Assembly: GCA_020860745.1 (NCBI GenBank)
Contig: JAJBTR010000094.1
Coordinates: 1-6,366, forward strand
Length of the DNA: 6,366 nt
Direction of reading: 5' to 3'
DNA from: Lachnospiraceae bacterium
GTDB taxonomy: Bacteria; Bacillota; Clostridia; Lachnospirales; Lachnospiraceae
Shown here piece by piece: positions 1 to 6,366 of the stretch. The notes under the pieces were generated by a model. The model was not told the DNA's origin and ran no database searches. It worked only from the letters and a program-made list of their open reading frames with translations. The translations under genes and the position numbers were made by a program. Positions within the stretch are counted from its first letter, which is position 1; the number at the start of each line of letters is the position of its first letter.

Positions 1-1
1 C

Positions 2-1654
2 TCTTTTTGCTCGGATGCCTTACGGAATCACGGTTCGTATGTAGGGTTAAGATCGGAGTTTGACATATATAGTTCAAGTGATGACTTAAAAGCAGTAGCG
101 ACCGATGTAAAAACGGAATATAGCAGATTATATCCAGATGAAAATATAGATGGATTAAATTTACTGAATGCCATACAGTATTTTGAAAAAAAACTATGTC
201 TAACCGAAGCAGATGTTGATGCTGTTATGCCGAGAACAACCTATCGGAATGTGTTCAAATGGGCCTATTTCAAATATCTGGAAAAACTGGAGGCTTTGAA
301 TGCTATCGATTTTGATATGCTGATATTATTGACTTACAAATTGTTTAAGGATTTTCCTAACATAGCGCGAATATACAGAAGTATGTATAGGTACATTAAT
401 ATTGATGAATTTCAAGACACTAATTTTGCTCAATATACGCTTATTAAAACGCTATGTGGGAAAAACCATCGGAACTTATTTATCGTAGCGGATGATGATC
501 AGGTGATATATGGATGGAATGGAGCCAGTTATGAAAGGCTGTTGGAATTTAAAAATGATTTTAATGCAGATCAGATACAACTGTATCAGAACTTCAGATG
601 TCCGGCGGAAATTGTTACATTGGCTAATCACTTGATTTCACACAATTCGGGGCGGACAATAGATAAAAAACCTCTTGAAGCAATGAAAGCGCAAGGAGAT
701 GCAACCGGGCATAATGTTGAGATAAAGGAATACGACAGATTTGAGGATGAGATATCTGGTGTGATAGAGCAGATCATACAGGCAAAAGTGAGTTTTCCGA
801 GCGATACCATATGTGTACTGGCCAGGACGAACAGATTATTGGGGGCGGCGTTTGAACTGGCGACTGAAAAAGGGATTGATTGTGTAAAATCAAAGCGAAA
901 AGATGTGTTTGAGACACCATATGTTTTGTTTGTATACGATTTGCTGAAACTAGCAAACCACAGAAATGATGACAAAACACTTGTACAGCTGTTGACAGTT
1001 ATTGATGTGATTACAGGAAAACGTATTAGTCATGAAGAAGTGATTTTGCAGGCAGAAATTGAAGATGGTGATTTACTAAGGTCACTTTGTAAACTTGCCA
1101 AAGGCATTTTTGCTGATGAAAATTTTGAAAAATCTATACTTCTGAATTTGTGTGAAGGTAAGAATTTTCTGAAGTTTATAGATGATGCATTCTGCTGGAT
1201 TGAAACGTATATCAACAATATTGAGAATCTTGAAGTGAGAGACCAGACATTTGCCGAATATTCTGCAGAGAGGAATGTTTGGAAAGAATTTCAAAACAGC
1301 TTATGGTACAACCACAACAGGAATGAAATAACTATTTCAACTTTTATGCAGGAATTCTCTATGGTATCAAAGGAAAGTGAGCCAACAAAGGATAGTGTCC
1401 AGTTTTTAACAATTCACGCATCAAAGGGGAAAGAATTTGACTATGTCATTCTTATTGGAATGGTTGATGATGAACTGCCGTCCTATCAAAGTCTTAAACG
1501 TGGGGATGCAAGTGCGGAATTGGAAGAAGAGCGCCGAAATTGTTTTGTTGCTATTACAAGAGCTAAAAAGAGACTGTTAATGACTTATTCAAAACAATAT
1601 TTTGGCTGGAATAAAAAAAGGTCAAGATTTTTGAGTGAAATGTATCAGGAATGA
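2..1654 (+). CDS. UvrD/PcrA-like superfamily 1 DNA helicase, 5'-truncated by the window
   Basis: ATP-driven single-strand DNA translocase and helicase of the UvrD/Rep/PcrA type, acting on cytoplasmic DNA. The frame is open from base 2, giving 550 visible residues; the ATG at 227 is internal and not the start. The first residues (SFCSDALRNHG) fit motif Ib (family TFHSFC...HG), so only the region with the Q motif, Walker A and Ia is missing. Visible motifs: DEFQDTN (motif II, 404-424), ADDDQVIYGWNGA (III, 491-529), QNFRCP (IV, from 587), TIHASKGKEF (V, 1409-1438) and EEERRNCFVAITRA (VI, 1523-1564). The catalytic acidic pair and the arginines are intact. One oddity is K where most relatives have L in SKGLEF. 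Adding a usual N-terminus would give roughly 620-650 residues, shorter than housekeeping UvrD/PcrA and longer than the Gabija helicase GajB (about 494 as I recall it). An accessory or defence role is inferred from the neighbours; the helicase family is certain. Confidence 0.93.
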   Translation, partial: SFCSDALRNHGSYVGLRSEFDIYSSSDDLKAVATDVKTEYSRLYPDENIDGLNLLNAIQYFEKKLCLTEADVDAVMPRTTYRNVFKWAYFKYLEKLEALNAIDFDMLILLTYKLFKDFPNIARIYRSMYRYINIDEFQDTNFAQYTLIKTLCGKNHRNLFIVADDDQVIYGWNGASYERLLEFKNDFNADQIQLYQNFRCPAEIVTLANHLISHNSGRTIDKKPLEAMKAQGDATGHNVEIKEYDRFEDEISGVIEQIIQAKVSFPSDTICVLARTNRLLGAAFELATEKGIDCVKSKRKDVFETPYVLFVYDLLKLANHRNDDKTLVQLLTVIDVITGKRISHEEVILQAEIEDGDLLRSLCKLAKGIFADENFEKSILLNLCEGKNFLKFIDDAFCWIETYINNIENLEVRDQTFAEYSAERNVWKEFQNSLWYNHNRNEITISTFMQEFSMVSKESEPTKDSVQFLTIHASKGKEFDYVILIGMVDDELPSYQSLKRGDASAELEEERRNCFVAITRAKKRLLMTYSKQYFGWNKKRSRFLSEMYQE

Positions 1655-1694
1655 ATGATGATTTATAAATGGTACTGTATGGAGGCGTTCTGTT
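1655..1694 (+). other. Short spacer between the UvrD-like and SNF2-like genes
   Basis: This is the largest gap in the window, 40 bases. It holds the GGAGG ribosome binding site of the next gene. I see no stem-loop followed by a T-run, so no intrinsic terminator, and no convincing -35/-10 pair. Read-through from the UvrD-like gene into the SNF2 gene is therefore plausible. The spacing is looser than the 2 and 4 bases between the later genes. Confidence 0.6.
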
Positions 1695-1714
1695 TTGAAT
1701 ATAGGAGACTATGT
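1680..1714 (+). repeat. Initiation-region repeat, copy 1
   Basis: TGGAGGCGT (1680-1688) and, 15 bases further on, GGAGACTATGT (1704-1714) both recur exactly and in the same order at the start of pglZ. The second block encodes Gly-Asp-Tyr-Val in frame near the N-terminus of both proteins. Only these two blocks match; the bases between them differ in sequence and length. Confidence 0.5.
1681..1685 (+). promoter_or_regulatory. Ribosome binding site of the SNF2-like gene (decides the TTG start)
   Basis: GGAGG lies 9 bases before the TTG at 1695. There is no ATG or GTG start between the upstream in-frame stop (TGA at 1659) and this TTG, and the next in-frame ATG is at residue 22, so the site fixes the TTG as the start. 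Confidence 0.85.
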
Positions 1715-4367
1715 TTGCGATACGAATGAAAATGCAATTGTGCAGATTCTTGAGAAAATGGGAGTGTGGGGCTATGTCTCCTACAAGGTATTCAACCCAG
1801 CCACTGGCGCTGTATATAAAACAACCGCTAAACAGCTGAGCGCTGACGGTTGTACTGTCCAGTGCGACGAAAACTATCTCCGTTATGTGACGTTGCTTGC
1901 CAAAATCAAAAATGAGACATCCGGGGGATTTCTCTCCTCTCTTTCCAGCGGGGTAATCCCTCTGCCTCATCAGCTCCATGTGCTAAATCGCGCGTTGGAG
2001 ACAAACAACGTCCGCTACATTCTGGCAGACGAAGTGGGGCTTGGAAAGACTATTGAGGCCGGCATGATTATTAAAGAACTAAAGAGCCGGGGGCTTGTCA
2101 GTCGCACATTGGTCGTCTGCCCCACCGGGCTTGTGACGCAGTGGTCTTCTGAGATGAAGGAGAAATTCCATGAAAAGTTTCAGGTGATTCTCCCATCTGA
2201 TTATGACACTATTCGACGTCTGACTGATAGTGATGATGTGTACGGGCAGTATGACCAGGTGATTTCCCCCATGGACTCCATCAAACCATTGGAGCGCCAT
2301 GCCGGTTGGACAGACGAGAAAGTAGAAAAATATAATCACGATCGCATCTACTCTATCATCAACAGTGGCTGGGATTTGATAATCATTGACGAGGCGCACC
2401 GTGTAGCAGGCTCCACAGGTGATGTCGCCCGGTACAAGCTGGGAAATTTGCTGTCGCAAGCCAGCCCCTATTTGCTGCTACTGTCGGCTACACCACACAA
2501 TGGAAAAACGGAACCTTTCCTTCGCCTGGTTCGTCTGTTGGATAAGGATGCGTTTCCCAATGCAAAGTCCATTGTCAAGGAGCAAGTGGCTCCCTATTTG
2601 ATTCGGACTGAAAAACGCGAAGCCATCGACAACAACGGCAATCTGCTATTTAAGAACCGGGTAACACATCTGGTTTCATTGACATGGGATGACCGGAACT
2701 CGCTGCAACGAGAACTTTATCAGAAAGTCAGTGCCTATGTCTCGAAGACATATGCCAAAGCTCAGCGAAATCGTAAGAAGAATATGTGTCTGATCTTCCT
2801 GCTTATCATTATGCAACGCATGGTGACAAGCAGTACGGCAGCCATCCGGCAGAGCTTGGAGCGACGACTGAATATATTGCTGGATCAGCGAACGCACATT
2901 GGCAATCTGTCGGAAGAAGATTTAGACGAACTGGATATTGAAGATGGTGTAGAGGATGCTCTGGAAGCCATATCTCTTGATATGGACGAAGAAATCGAAG
3001 AACTGCAAAAAATTCTGGAGTTGGCTAAACAGGCACAATTCCAGAATAAGGACGCTAAAATAGAACCGCTTTTGAATGCGATTGATGCCATCATAAGCGA
3101 AGACCGGTCACAGAAGGTAATCATCTTCACAGAATTTGTTGCGACCCAGCAATATCTGCGTGAGTTTCTCATCAATATGGGGTATACAGTCACCATATTA
3201 AATGGCAGCATGAATATTGATGAGCGTAATGAGGCCATGCAGGAGTTCAGAAATCACACCAGTATTTTTATTTCCACAGATGCTGGTGGTGAGGGCATGA
3301 ATCTGCAATTTGCTAATATCATCATCAATTATGATTTGCCATGGAATCCGATGAAGATTGAGCAGCGATGCGGACGTGTTGACCGTATCGGCCAACAGCG
3401 GGATGTACATATCTACAACTTCATCATTTTTGAAACGGTGGAAAGCCGGGTACGGGATGTCCTGGAGGAAAAACTTTCAGTCATTCTGGCAGAGATGGGT
3501 GTTGACAAATATTCCGATGTGCTGGATAGCGAAGTTGCCGAGTGTGACTTCACGGAGGTATATATGCGCTCAATCGGGCATCCTGCAAGTCAGATCGAGA
3601 AGAATATGTACCCGATTGAGTCCGAGATGAAGCAGCAGCTGGAAAATACCAGGAGATATAAAGACGTTATCCGCGAGGACAAGGACTTAACGCAACTTGT
3701 GGGGACGGAACCCGATTTCGATGTAGATTCCGCTCTTCGGAAGATGACGGCTTACTATGAGAGCTGGCAAGGACAGGACGCTCGTATGATTGACCGTATC
3801 AGTATCGGGGGTGAGGAGATTGTCCAGCATTTGAAAGCCGTGATCCTACAGGATAGAACGTCTCCCTTGCTTTCTATCGGGATACCCAATTTCCCGAATG
3901 AGGCAGGTTACTTTATGCTCTGGGAACTGTCAATTTCCGATGAAGAAAATGACAGACGTATTCTCCCGATATTTGTGAATGAAGCAAATGTCCTCCGCCC
4001 GATGGCCGGCAAACGATTGATGGATGTGTTCCTGGACGAATCCAGTCGGCTTATCGTAGGAACTGCTCCAAATATCAGTGCTTCTGAATATGATACTCTG
4101 GAAAAGCTGAGCATGGATTTCGCTTATAATACATTTATGGAACTGAAAGAAAAGCATTTTCAGCGTAATCAGGAGAACTACAATAAATACACCTATGCGT
4201 TACAGCTTCGCACGGAAGCTACAATGCGCGTTGGCATTGAAAACATTCGCCAAAGCAGGCTTGCAAAGCTGGAAAAGGAAAAAGCCGCTATTGAAAGTAA
4301 TTATAAGAAAGGCAGTCAGGTTTATCCGGATTTCCGGTTAATGCTGTTGGTCAGATTGGAGGCGTAA
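1695..4367 (+). CDS. SNF2/HepA-type helicase, BREX BrxHII-like
   Basis: Superfamily 2 ATP-dependent DNA translocase of the SNF2/RapA (HepA) group, 890 residues and complete. Lobe 1 has LPHQ (about 90-93), Walker A in ADEVGLGKTIEAG (111-123, Lys118), motif II DEAH (232-235) and motif III SAT (264-266). Lobe 2 has STDAGGEGMNLQ (528-539) and the arginine-finger motif QRCGRVDRIGQ (557-567). Between the lobes lies a helical stretch with a very acidic segment (about 406-440). Residues from about 630 to 890 carry no motif I recognise. No signal peptide or true membrane segment is seen. The DEVGLGKTIEAG form is typical of HepA-like enzymes in defence operons, including BrxHII of type 3 BREX and DrmD of DISARM. 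The pglZ and BrxA-like genes directly downstream favour the BrxHII reading. The enzyme family is certain; the BrxHII identity is inferred from context. The gene looks richer in GC than its upstream neighbour. Confidence 0.93.
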   Translation: MNIGDYVCDTNENAIVQILEKMGVWGYVSYKVFNPATGAVYKTTAKQLSADGCTVQCDENYLRYVTLLAKIKNETSGGFLSSLSSGVIPLPHQLHVLNRALETNNVRYILADEVGLGKTIEAGMIIKELKSRGLVSRTLVVCPTGLVTQWSSEMKEKFHEKFQVILPSDYDTIRRLTDSDDVYGQYDQVISPMDSIKPLERHAGWTDEKVEKYNHDRIYSIINSGWDLIIIDEAHRVAGSTGDVARYKLGNLLSQASPYLLLLSATPHNGKTEPFLRLVRLLDKDAFPNAKSIVKEQVAPYLIRTEKREAIDNNGNLLFKNRVTHLVSLTWDDRNSLQRELYQKVSAYVSKTYAKAQRNRKKNMCLIFLLIIMQRMVTSSTAAIRQSLERRLNILLDQRTHIGNLSEEDLDELDIEDGVEDALEAISLDMDEEIEELQKILELAKQAQFQNKDAKIEPLLNAIDAIISEDRSQKVIIFTEFVATQQYLREFLINMGYTVTILNGSMNIDERNEAMQEFRNHTSIFISTDAGGEGMNLQFANIIINYDLPWNPMKIEQRCGRVDRIGQQRDVHIYNFIIFETVESRVRDVLEEKLSVILAEMGVDKYSDVLDSEVAECDFTEVYMRSIGHPASQIEKNMYPIESEMKQQLENTRRYKDVIREDKDLTQLVGTEPDFDVDSALRKMTAYYESWQGQDARMIDRISIGGEEIVQHLKAVILQDRTSPLLSIGIPNFPNEAGYFMLWELSISDEENDRRILPIFVNEANVLRPMAGKRLMDVFLDESSRLIVGTAPNISASEYDTLEKLSMDFAYNTFMELKEKHFQRNQENYNKYTYALQLRTEATMRVGIENIRQSRLAKLEKEKAAIESNYKKGSQVYPDFRLMLLVRLEA

Positions 4368-4386
4368 AAATGTTCGGAGACTATGT
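4357..4386 (+). repeat. Initiation-region repeat, copy 2
   Basis: This is the second copy of the paired blocks: TGGAGGCGT (4357-4365) and GGAGACTATGT (4376-4386), here 10 bases apart instead of 15. It spans the ribosome site and first codons of pglZ. It could be a shared translation-initiation context, a regulatory target or chance. Confidence 0.5.
4358..4362 (+). promoter_or_regulatory. Ribosome binding site of pglZ, inside the end of the SNF2 gene
   Basis: GGAGG lies 7 bases before the ATG at 4370 and within the last codons of the SNF2-like gene, whose TAA ends 2 bases before that ATG. This arrangement implies translational coupling and roughly matched production of the two proteins. Confidence 0.87.
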
Positions 4387-5815
4387 GCTGAAAGCAACTT
4401 CTGCCATTTATGACGAGAGAATTTTGTTTATTGACGACGATAATCTCGATGAAAAGACCCATTACAGTGAAGACTTTTCGACACATGGCTATGAAGTTGT
4501 GCGTTATCAAGATGATTTGAGCTTTCGCATTAAATATGCTGAAAAATTGGATGAGGGAAAGCTGATTGTTATTGCTCATTCTGATGACTATGTTCCATAT
4601 GACATACAAAGTAAATTGCGGACGTACCGGCTTTCTTTGTCTGACCTGTTCCCGGCATTGAATGTTGAAGTTCTGCGCGAACGCAGTCAGTTGGACTTTG
4701 ATTTGCTCTGCCTGGCCTATAGCCGTAACTTTGAACAACTAAACCGGCGCAAGCAAACGGAGGAATTTCTGACCAGAACTGCATATGGCAAGGATAATGT
4801 GGCGGAATACCTTCAAAATCAGATGTTAGTGTTAAAAAGTAAGGTTCGGATGGCAAAGAAATATTCGGACTGGTTTGACATAGCAGAGATGAAAGCATCG
4901 GTAGATGTTCTGGCAGCAAAATATGGTATAGATATAGATACTTCCACTATGAATGCACCATTTAAGGATTATATCCTGACACAGTTCGGGAAGCTGTCTT
5001 CAGAAATCACCCGTGAATCTCCTGTACTGGTCAGTCGAGCGATGGAATACATGAGCGACTGGAGCGACAAGTTCGTTATTATAGTCATGGATGGAATGTC
5101 AGAATTTGACTGGAAGATTCTCTCGACATCTTTTGATGGCATAGAATACAGGCAGGTAGCCGCGTTTGCTATGATTCCTACAACTACTTCTATCTCGCGG
5201 CAGTGCCTGCTCAGTAATAAGTACCCGGTACAGTTGATAGAACCGTGGAAGCAAAGCAAGGAGAAAGCGGAGTTTATTGCGTGTGCGAAGAACCTGGGCT
5301 ATTCCGATGGACAGATCGGATATGCGCGTGGGTACGATGCAGAGTTTAGTTCTGTTGTCCGTTGCGCTGCGGTTATCATCAATGATATTGACGATATGGT
5401 TCACGGCCAACAGCAGGGACGATTGGGAATGTATCACGATGTCAGCCTGCTTGCTGCACAAAAAAAGCTGGCCACAACGGTAAAACGATTCCAGAATAGC
5501 GGATATGATGTCTATATCAGTGCCGACCATGGAAATACAAACTGTGTTGGCCTTGGAAGGCTAATGGGGACAGGCATGGAAGTTGAAACAAAAAGCCATA
5601 GGATGGTCGTGTTGCAGGACTTTGCCGACAAGGATAAATTGATCCGGCAATATGGACTGATCGAGTATCCAAAATTCTATATGGACAAGAAGTACGATTA
5701 TCTTATTTGCGATACAGGAGAATCCTTCGACGCAAAAGGTGAAACAGTGATGACACATGGAGGTATTTCAATCGACGAGGTTGTTGTACCATTTATAGAG
5801 ATAAAGGCGGTATAA
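4370..5815 (+). CDS. pglZ: PglZ-domain protein, short form (alkaline phosphatase superfamily)
   Basis: PglZ protein of a BREX/Pgl-type defence system, 481 residues and complete. The N-terminal part (about 17-85) has the usual PglZ pattern: a strand with acidic residues (ILFIDDD), then a conserved region ending in VPYDI. The phosphatase fold begins near 235. It shows VIIVMDGMS (metal-binding Asp241), a Thr/Ser-rich PTTTSISR at 270-277 where the superfamily carries its nucleophile, a DxxxH pair (Asp341, His345), SADHG (Asp386, His387) and THGG (462-465, His463) followed by a VVVPFIEI strand. All expected metal-site positions appear to be filled, so the protein could be catalytically competent. 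The substrate is not known from sequence; in BREX, PglZ is essential for defence. The protein ends 16 residues after HGG, so it lacks the extra C-terminal region of longer PglZ proteins. It is coupled to the SNF2 gene upstream and the BrxA-like gene downstream. The domain call is firm; the BREX subtype is less so. Confidence 0.94.
   Translation: MFGDYVLKATSAIYDERILFIDDDNLDEKTHYSEDFSTHGYEVVRYQDDLSFRIKYAEKLDEGKLIVIAHSDDYVPYDIQSKLRTYRLSLSDLFPALNVEVLRERSQLDFDLLCLAYSRNFEQLNRRKQTEEFLTRTAYGKDNVAEYLQNQMLVLKSKVRMAKKYSDWFDIAEMKASVDVLAAKYGIDIDTSTMNAPFKDYILTQFGKLSSEITRESPVLVSRAMEYMSDWSDKFVIIVMDGMSEFDWKILSTSFDGIEYRQVAAFAMIPTTTSISRQCLLSNKYPVQLIEPWKQSKEKAEFIACAKNLGYSDGQIGYARGYDAEFSSVVRCAAVIINDIDDMVHGQQQGRLGMYHDVSLLAAQKKLATTVKRFQNSGYDVYISADHGNTNCVGLGRLMGTGMEVETKSHRMVVLQDFADKDKLIRQYGLIEYPKFYMDKKYDYLICDTGESFDAKGETVMTHGGISIDEVVVPFIEIKAV
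5804..5810 (+). promoter_or_regulatory. Ribosome binding site of the BrxA-like gene
   Basis: AAGGCGG, one mismatch from the ideal AAGGAGG, lies 9 bases before the ATG at 5820 and inside the last codons of pglZ. It favours the ATG at 5820 over the in-frame ATG three codons later. Confidence 0.7.
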
Positions 5816-5819
5816 GCGA

Positions 5820-6366
5820 ATGGCAAAGATGGTAGGATTATCACGAAACTTGAAACTACACTGGTTGAATCTGATGCCGGGGTTTCTGGCGGAAGGTTTA
5901 TCAGAAGAGGAAGCCAAAGAGAGATTGAACGAATATTTAAAGTTCGAAATAGGAAGCCCGACAAATCTTAGAAAGACCAGAGAGATATTAATGAACATCT
6001 GGTATTATGAGAATGAATTTACGGAGAAGTTGAGACCGGCAGCGCTAAAATTGATTGAAAAGTTTCCGGATTATGCATTGGAAATACATTGGTGCATGAT
6101 ATTGGCTGCCTATCCAATATTTCGGGATATATGTAGGTTGTTAGGGAAAATGTCCGAATTTCAAGACGAAATCACTCTGAATCAATTAAAACAGAAAATA
6201 TATGATGAATGGGGGGAACGTACAACATTATATCATTCTATCGATAAACAGATTGCTACGTTAAAAGCATTTAATGTGTTAACCAGTGAAAAACCGGGTA
6301 AATATCATATTATTAGACAGCGAGTAATGAAGGACGAATTGGTAAGTTTTATGGTATACACCGTAA
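5820..6366 (+). CDS. BrxA-like (DUF1819-like) small helical protein, 3'-truncated by the window
   Basis: The reading frame has no stop to the window end: 182 residues are visible, so the C-terminus lies outside. The protein looks almost wholly helical, with no signal peptide and no clear membrane segment. It has an amphipathic helix (EGLSEEEAKERLNEYL, 25-40), then a basic turn SPTNLRKTREIL (46-57), a hydrophobic middle (about 86-108) and a WGERTTLYHSIDKQIATLK segment (131-149) followed by FNVL. This pattern resembles my memory of BrxA/DUF1819: helix, S/T-x-R-turn, hydrophobic core, then a W...R..L...G.L helix. BrxA proteins are about 200 residues and have been described as DNA-binding BREX accessories. 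The position directly after pglZ fits type 3 BREX order. The gene is real, given the 4-base spacing, a ribosome site and coding-like sequence. The family call rests on pattern memory and gene order; it could be another small helical component. It is AT-rich, like the UvrD-like gene. Confidence 0.8.
   Translation, partial: MAKMVGLSRNLKLHWLNLMPGFLAEGLSEEEAKERLNEYLKFEIGSPTNLRKTREILMNIWYYENEFTEKLRPAALKLIEKFPDYALEIHWCMILAAYPIFRDICRLLGKMSEFQDEITLNQLKQKIYDEWGERTTLYHSIDKQIATLKAFNVLTSEKPGKYHIIRQRVMKDELVSFMVYTV

Noticed and set aside
227..229. ATG at 227 as the start of the UvrD-like gene
   Set aside because: The same frame is open back to base 2 and encodes recognisable motif Ib and the residues after it, so this Met is internal.
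628..1294. Minus-strand open frames opposite the UvrD-like gene
   Set aside because: They oppose a gene with strong helicase motifs, and their translations are Ser/Phe-rich, low-complexity and typical of antisense shadows, with no family match.
1655..1694. Promoter or terminator between the UvrD-like and SNF2-like genes
   Set aside because: I found no well-spaced -35/-10 pair and no GC-rich stem with a T-run.
1651..1729. Tiny open frames starting at the ATGA overlap with the UvrD stop (5 codons) and at 1655 (22 codons)
   Set aside because: Neither has a ribosome site. The longer one overlaps the well-supported TTG start of the SNF2-like gene and looks random.
2784..2826. Possible membrane segment in the SNF2-like protein (CLIFLLIIMQ, about residues 365-374)
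   Set aside because: It is only about ten residues, flanked by basic residues, and falls where HepA-like enzymes have a buried helix between the lobes.
2079..3410. Minus-strand and alternate-frame open frames inside the SNF2-like gene
   Set aside because: All lie within a gene with intact motifs on the plus strand. No ribosome site or domain pattern supports them.
5099..5530. 143-residue minus-strand open frame opposite pglZ
   Set aside because: It overlaps the catalytic core of pglZ, shows no motif I recognise and has no neighbouring minus-strand gene.
1..6366. CRISPR array, tRNA or rRNA gene, insertion sequence or attachment site
   Set aside because: The window is almost fully coding. 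I saw no regular repeats with spacers, no tRNA-like folds, no transposase and no flanking inverted repeats.

Overview
The window is about 6.4 kb of tightly packed, all plus-strand coding sequence. It reads as one edge of a bacterial phage-defence island of BREX/Pgl type. Strong GGAGG Shine-Dalgarno sites, a TTG start, AT-rich flanking genes and the overall codon style fit a low-to-mid GC Firmicute such as a gut clostridium. This is an inference from style, because the window holds no taxonomic marker.

Layout. (1) Positions 2-1654: the 3' part of a UvrD/PcrA-like superfamily 1 helicase whose start and Walker A lie before the window. (2) Positions 1655-1694: a 40-base gap with the ribosome binding site of the next gene and no terminator that I can see. 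(3) Positions 1695-4367: a complete 890-residue SNF2/HepA-type superfamily 2 helicase with a TTG start. (4) Positions 4370-5815: a complete 481-residue PglZ-domain protein of the alkaline phosphatase superfamily, starting 2 bases after the helicase stop. (5) Positions 5820-6366: a small helical protein resembling BrxA/DUF1819, starting 4 bases after the pglZ stop and running off the right edge. The last three are almost certainly one translationally coupled operon.

The order SNF2 helicase, PglZ, BrxA-like matches the end of a type 3 BREX cluster as I recall it (brxF, brxC, pglXI, brxHII, pglZ, brxA). The usual ATPase (BrxC/PglY) and methyltransferase (PglX) are not in the window. The gene directly upstream is a UvrD-like helicase instead of pglX, and the PglZ is short, so this may be a variant or reduced BREX-like system. 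The likely common job is defence against phage DNA: PglZ as a putative phosphatase or regulatory subunit, the SNF2 enzyme as a DNA translocase, and the BrxA-like protein as a DNA-binding accessory. That joint role is inferred from the families and the gene order.

Hand counts on sample lines suggest a composition mosaic. UvrD is about one third GC (19/60 at 361-420), the SNF2 gene is higher (27/60 at 2041-2100, 36/60 at 2101-2160), pglZ is mixed (32/60 at 4621-4680, 21/60 at 4921-4980), and the BrxA-like gene is AT-rich again (17/60 at 6181-6240). The UvrD/SNF2 boundary may therefore be a junction between separately acquired modules.
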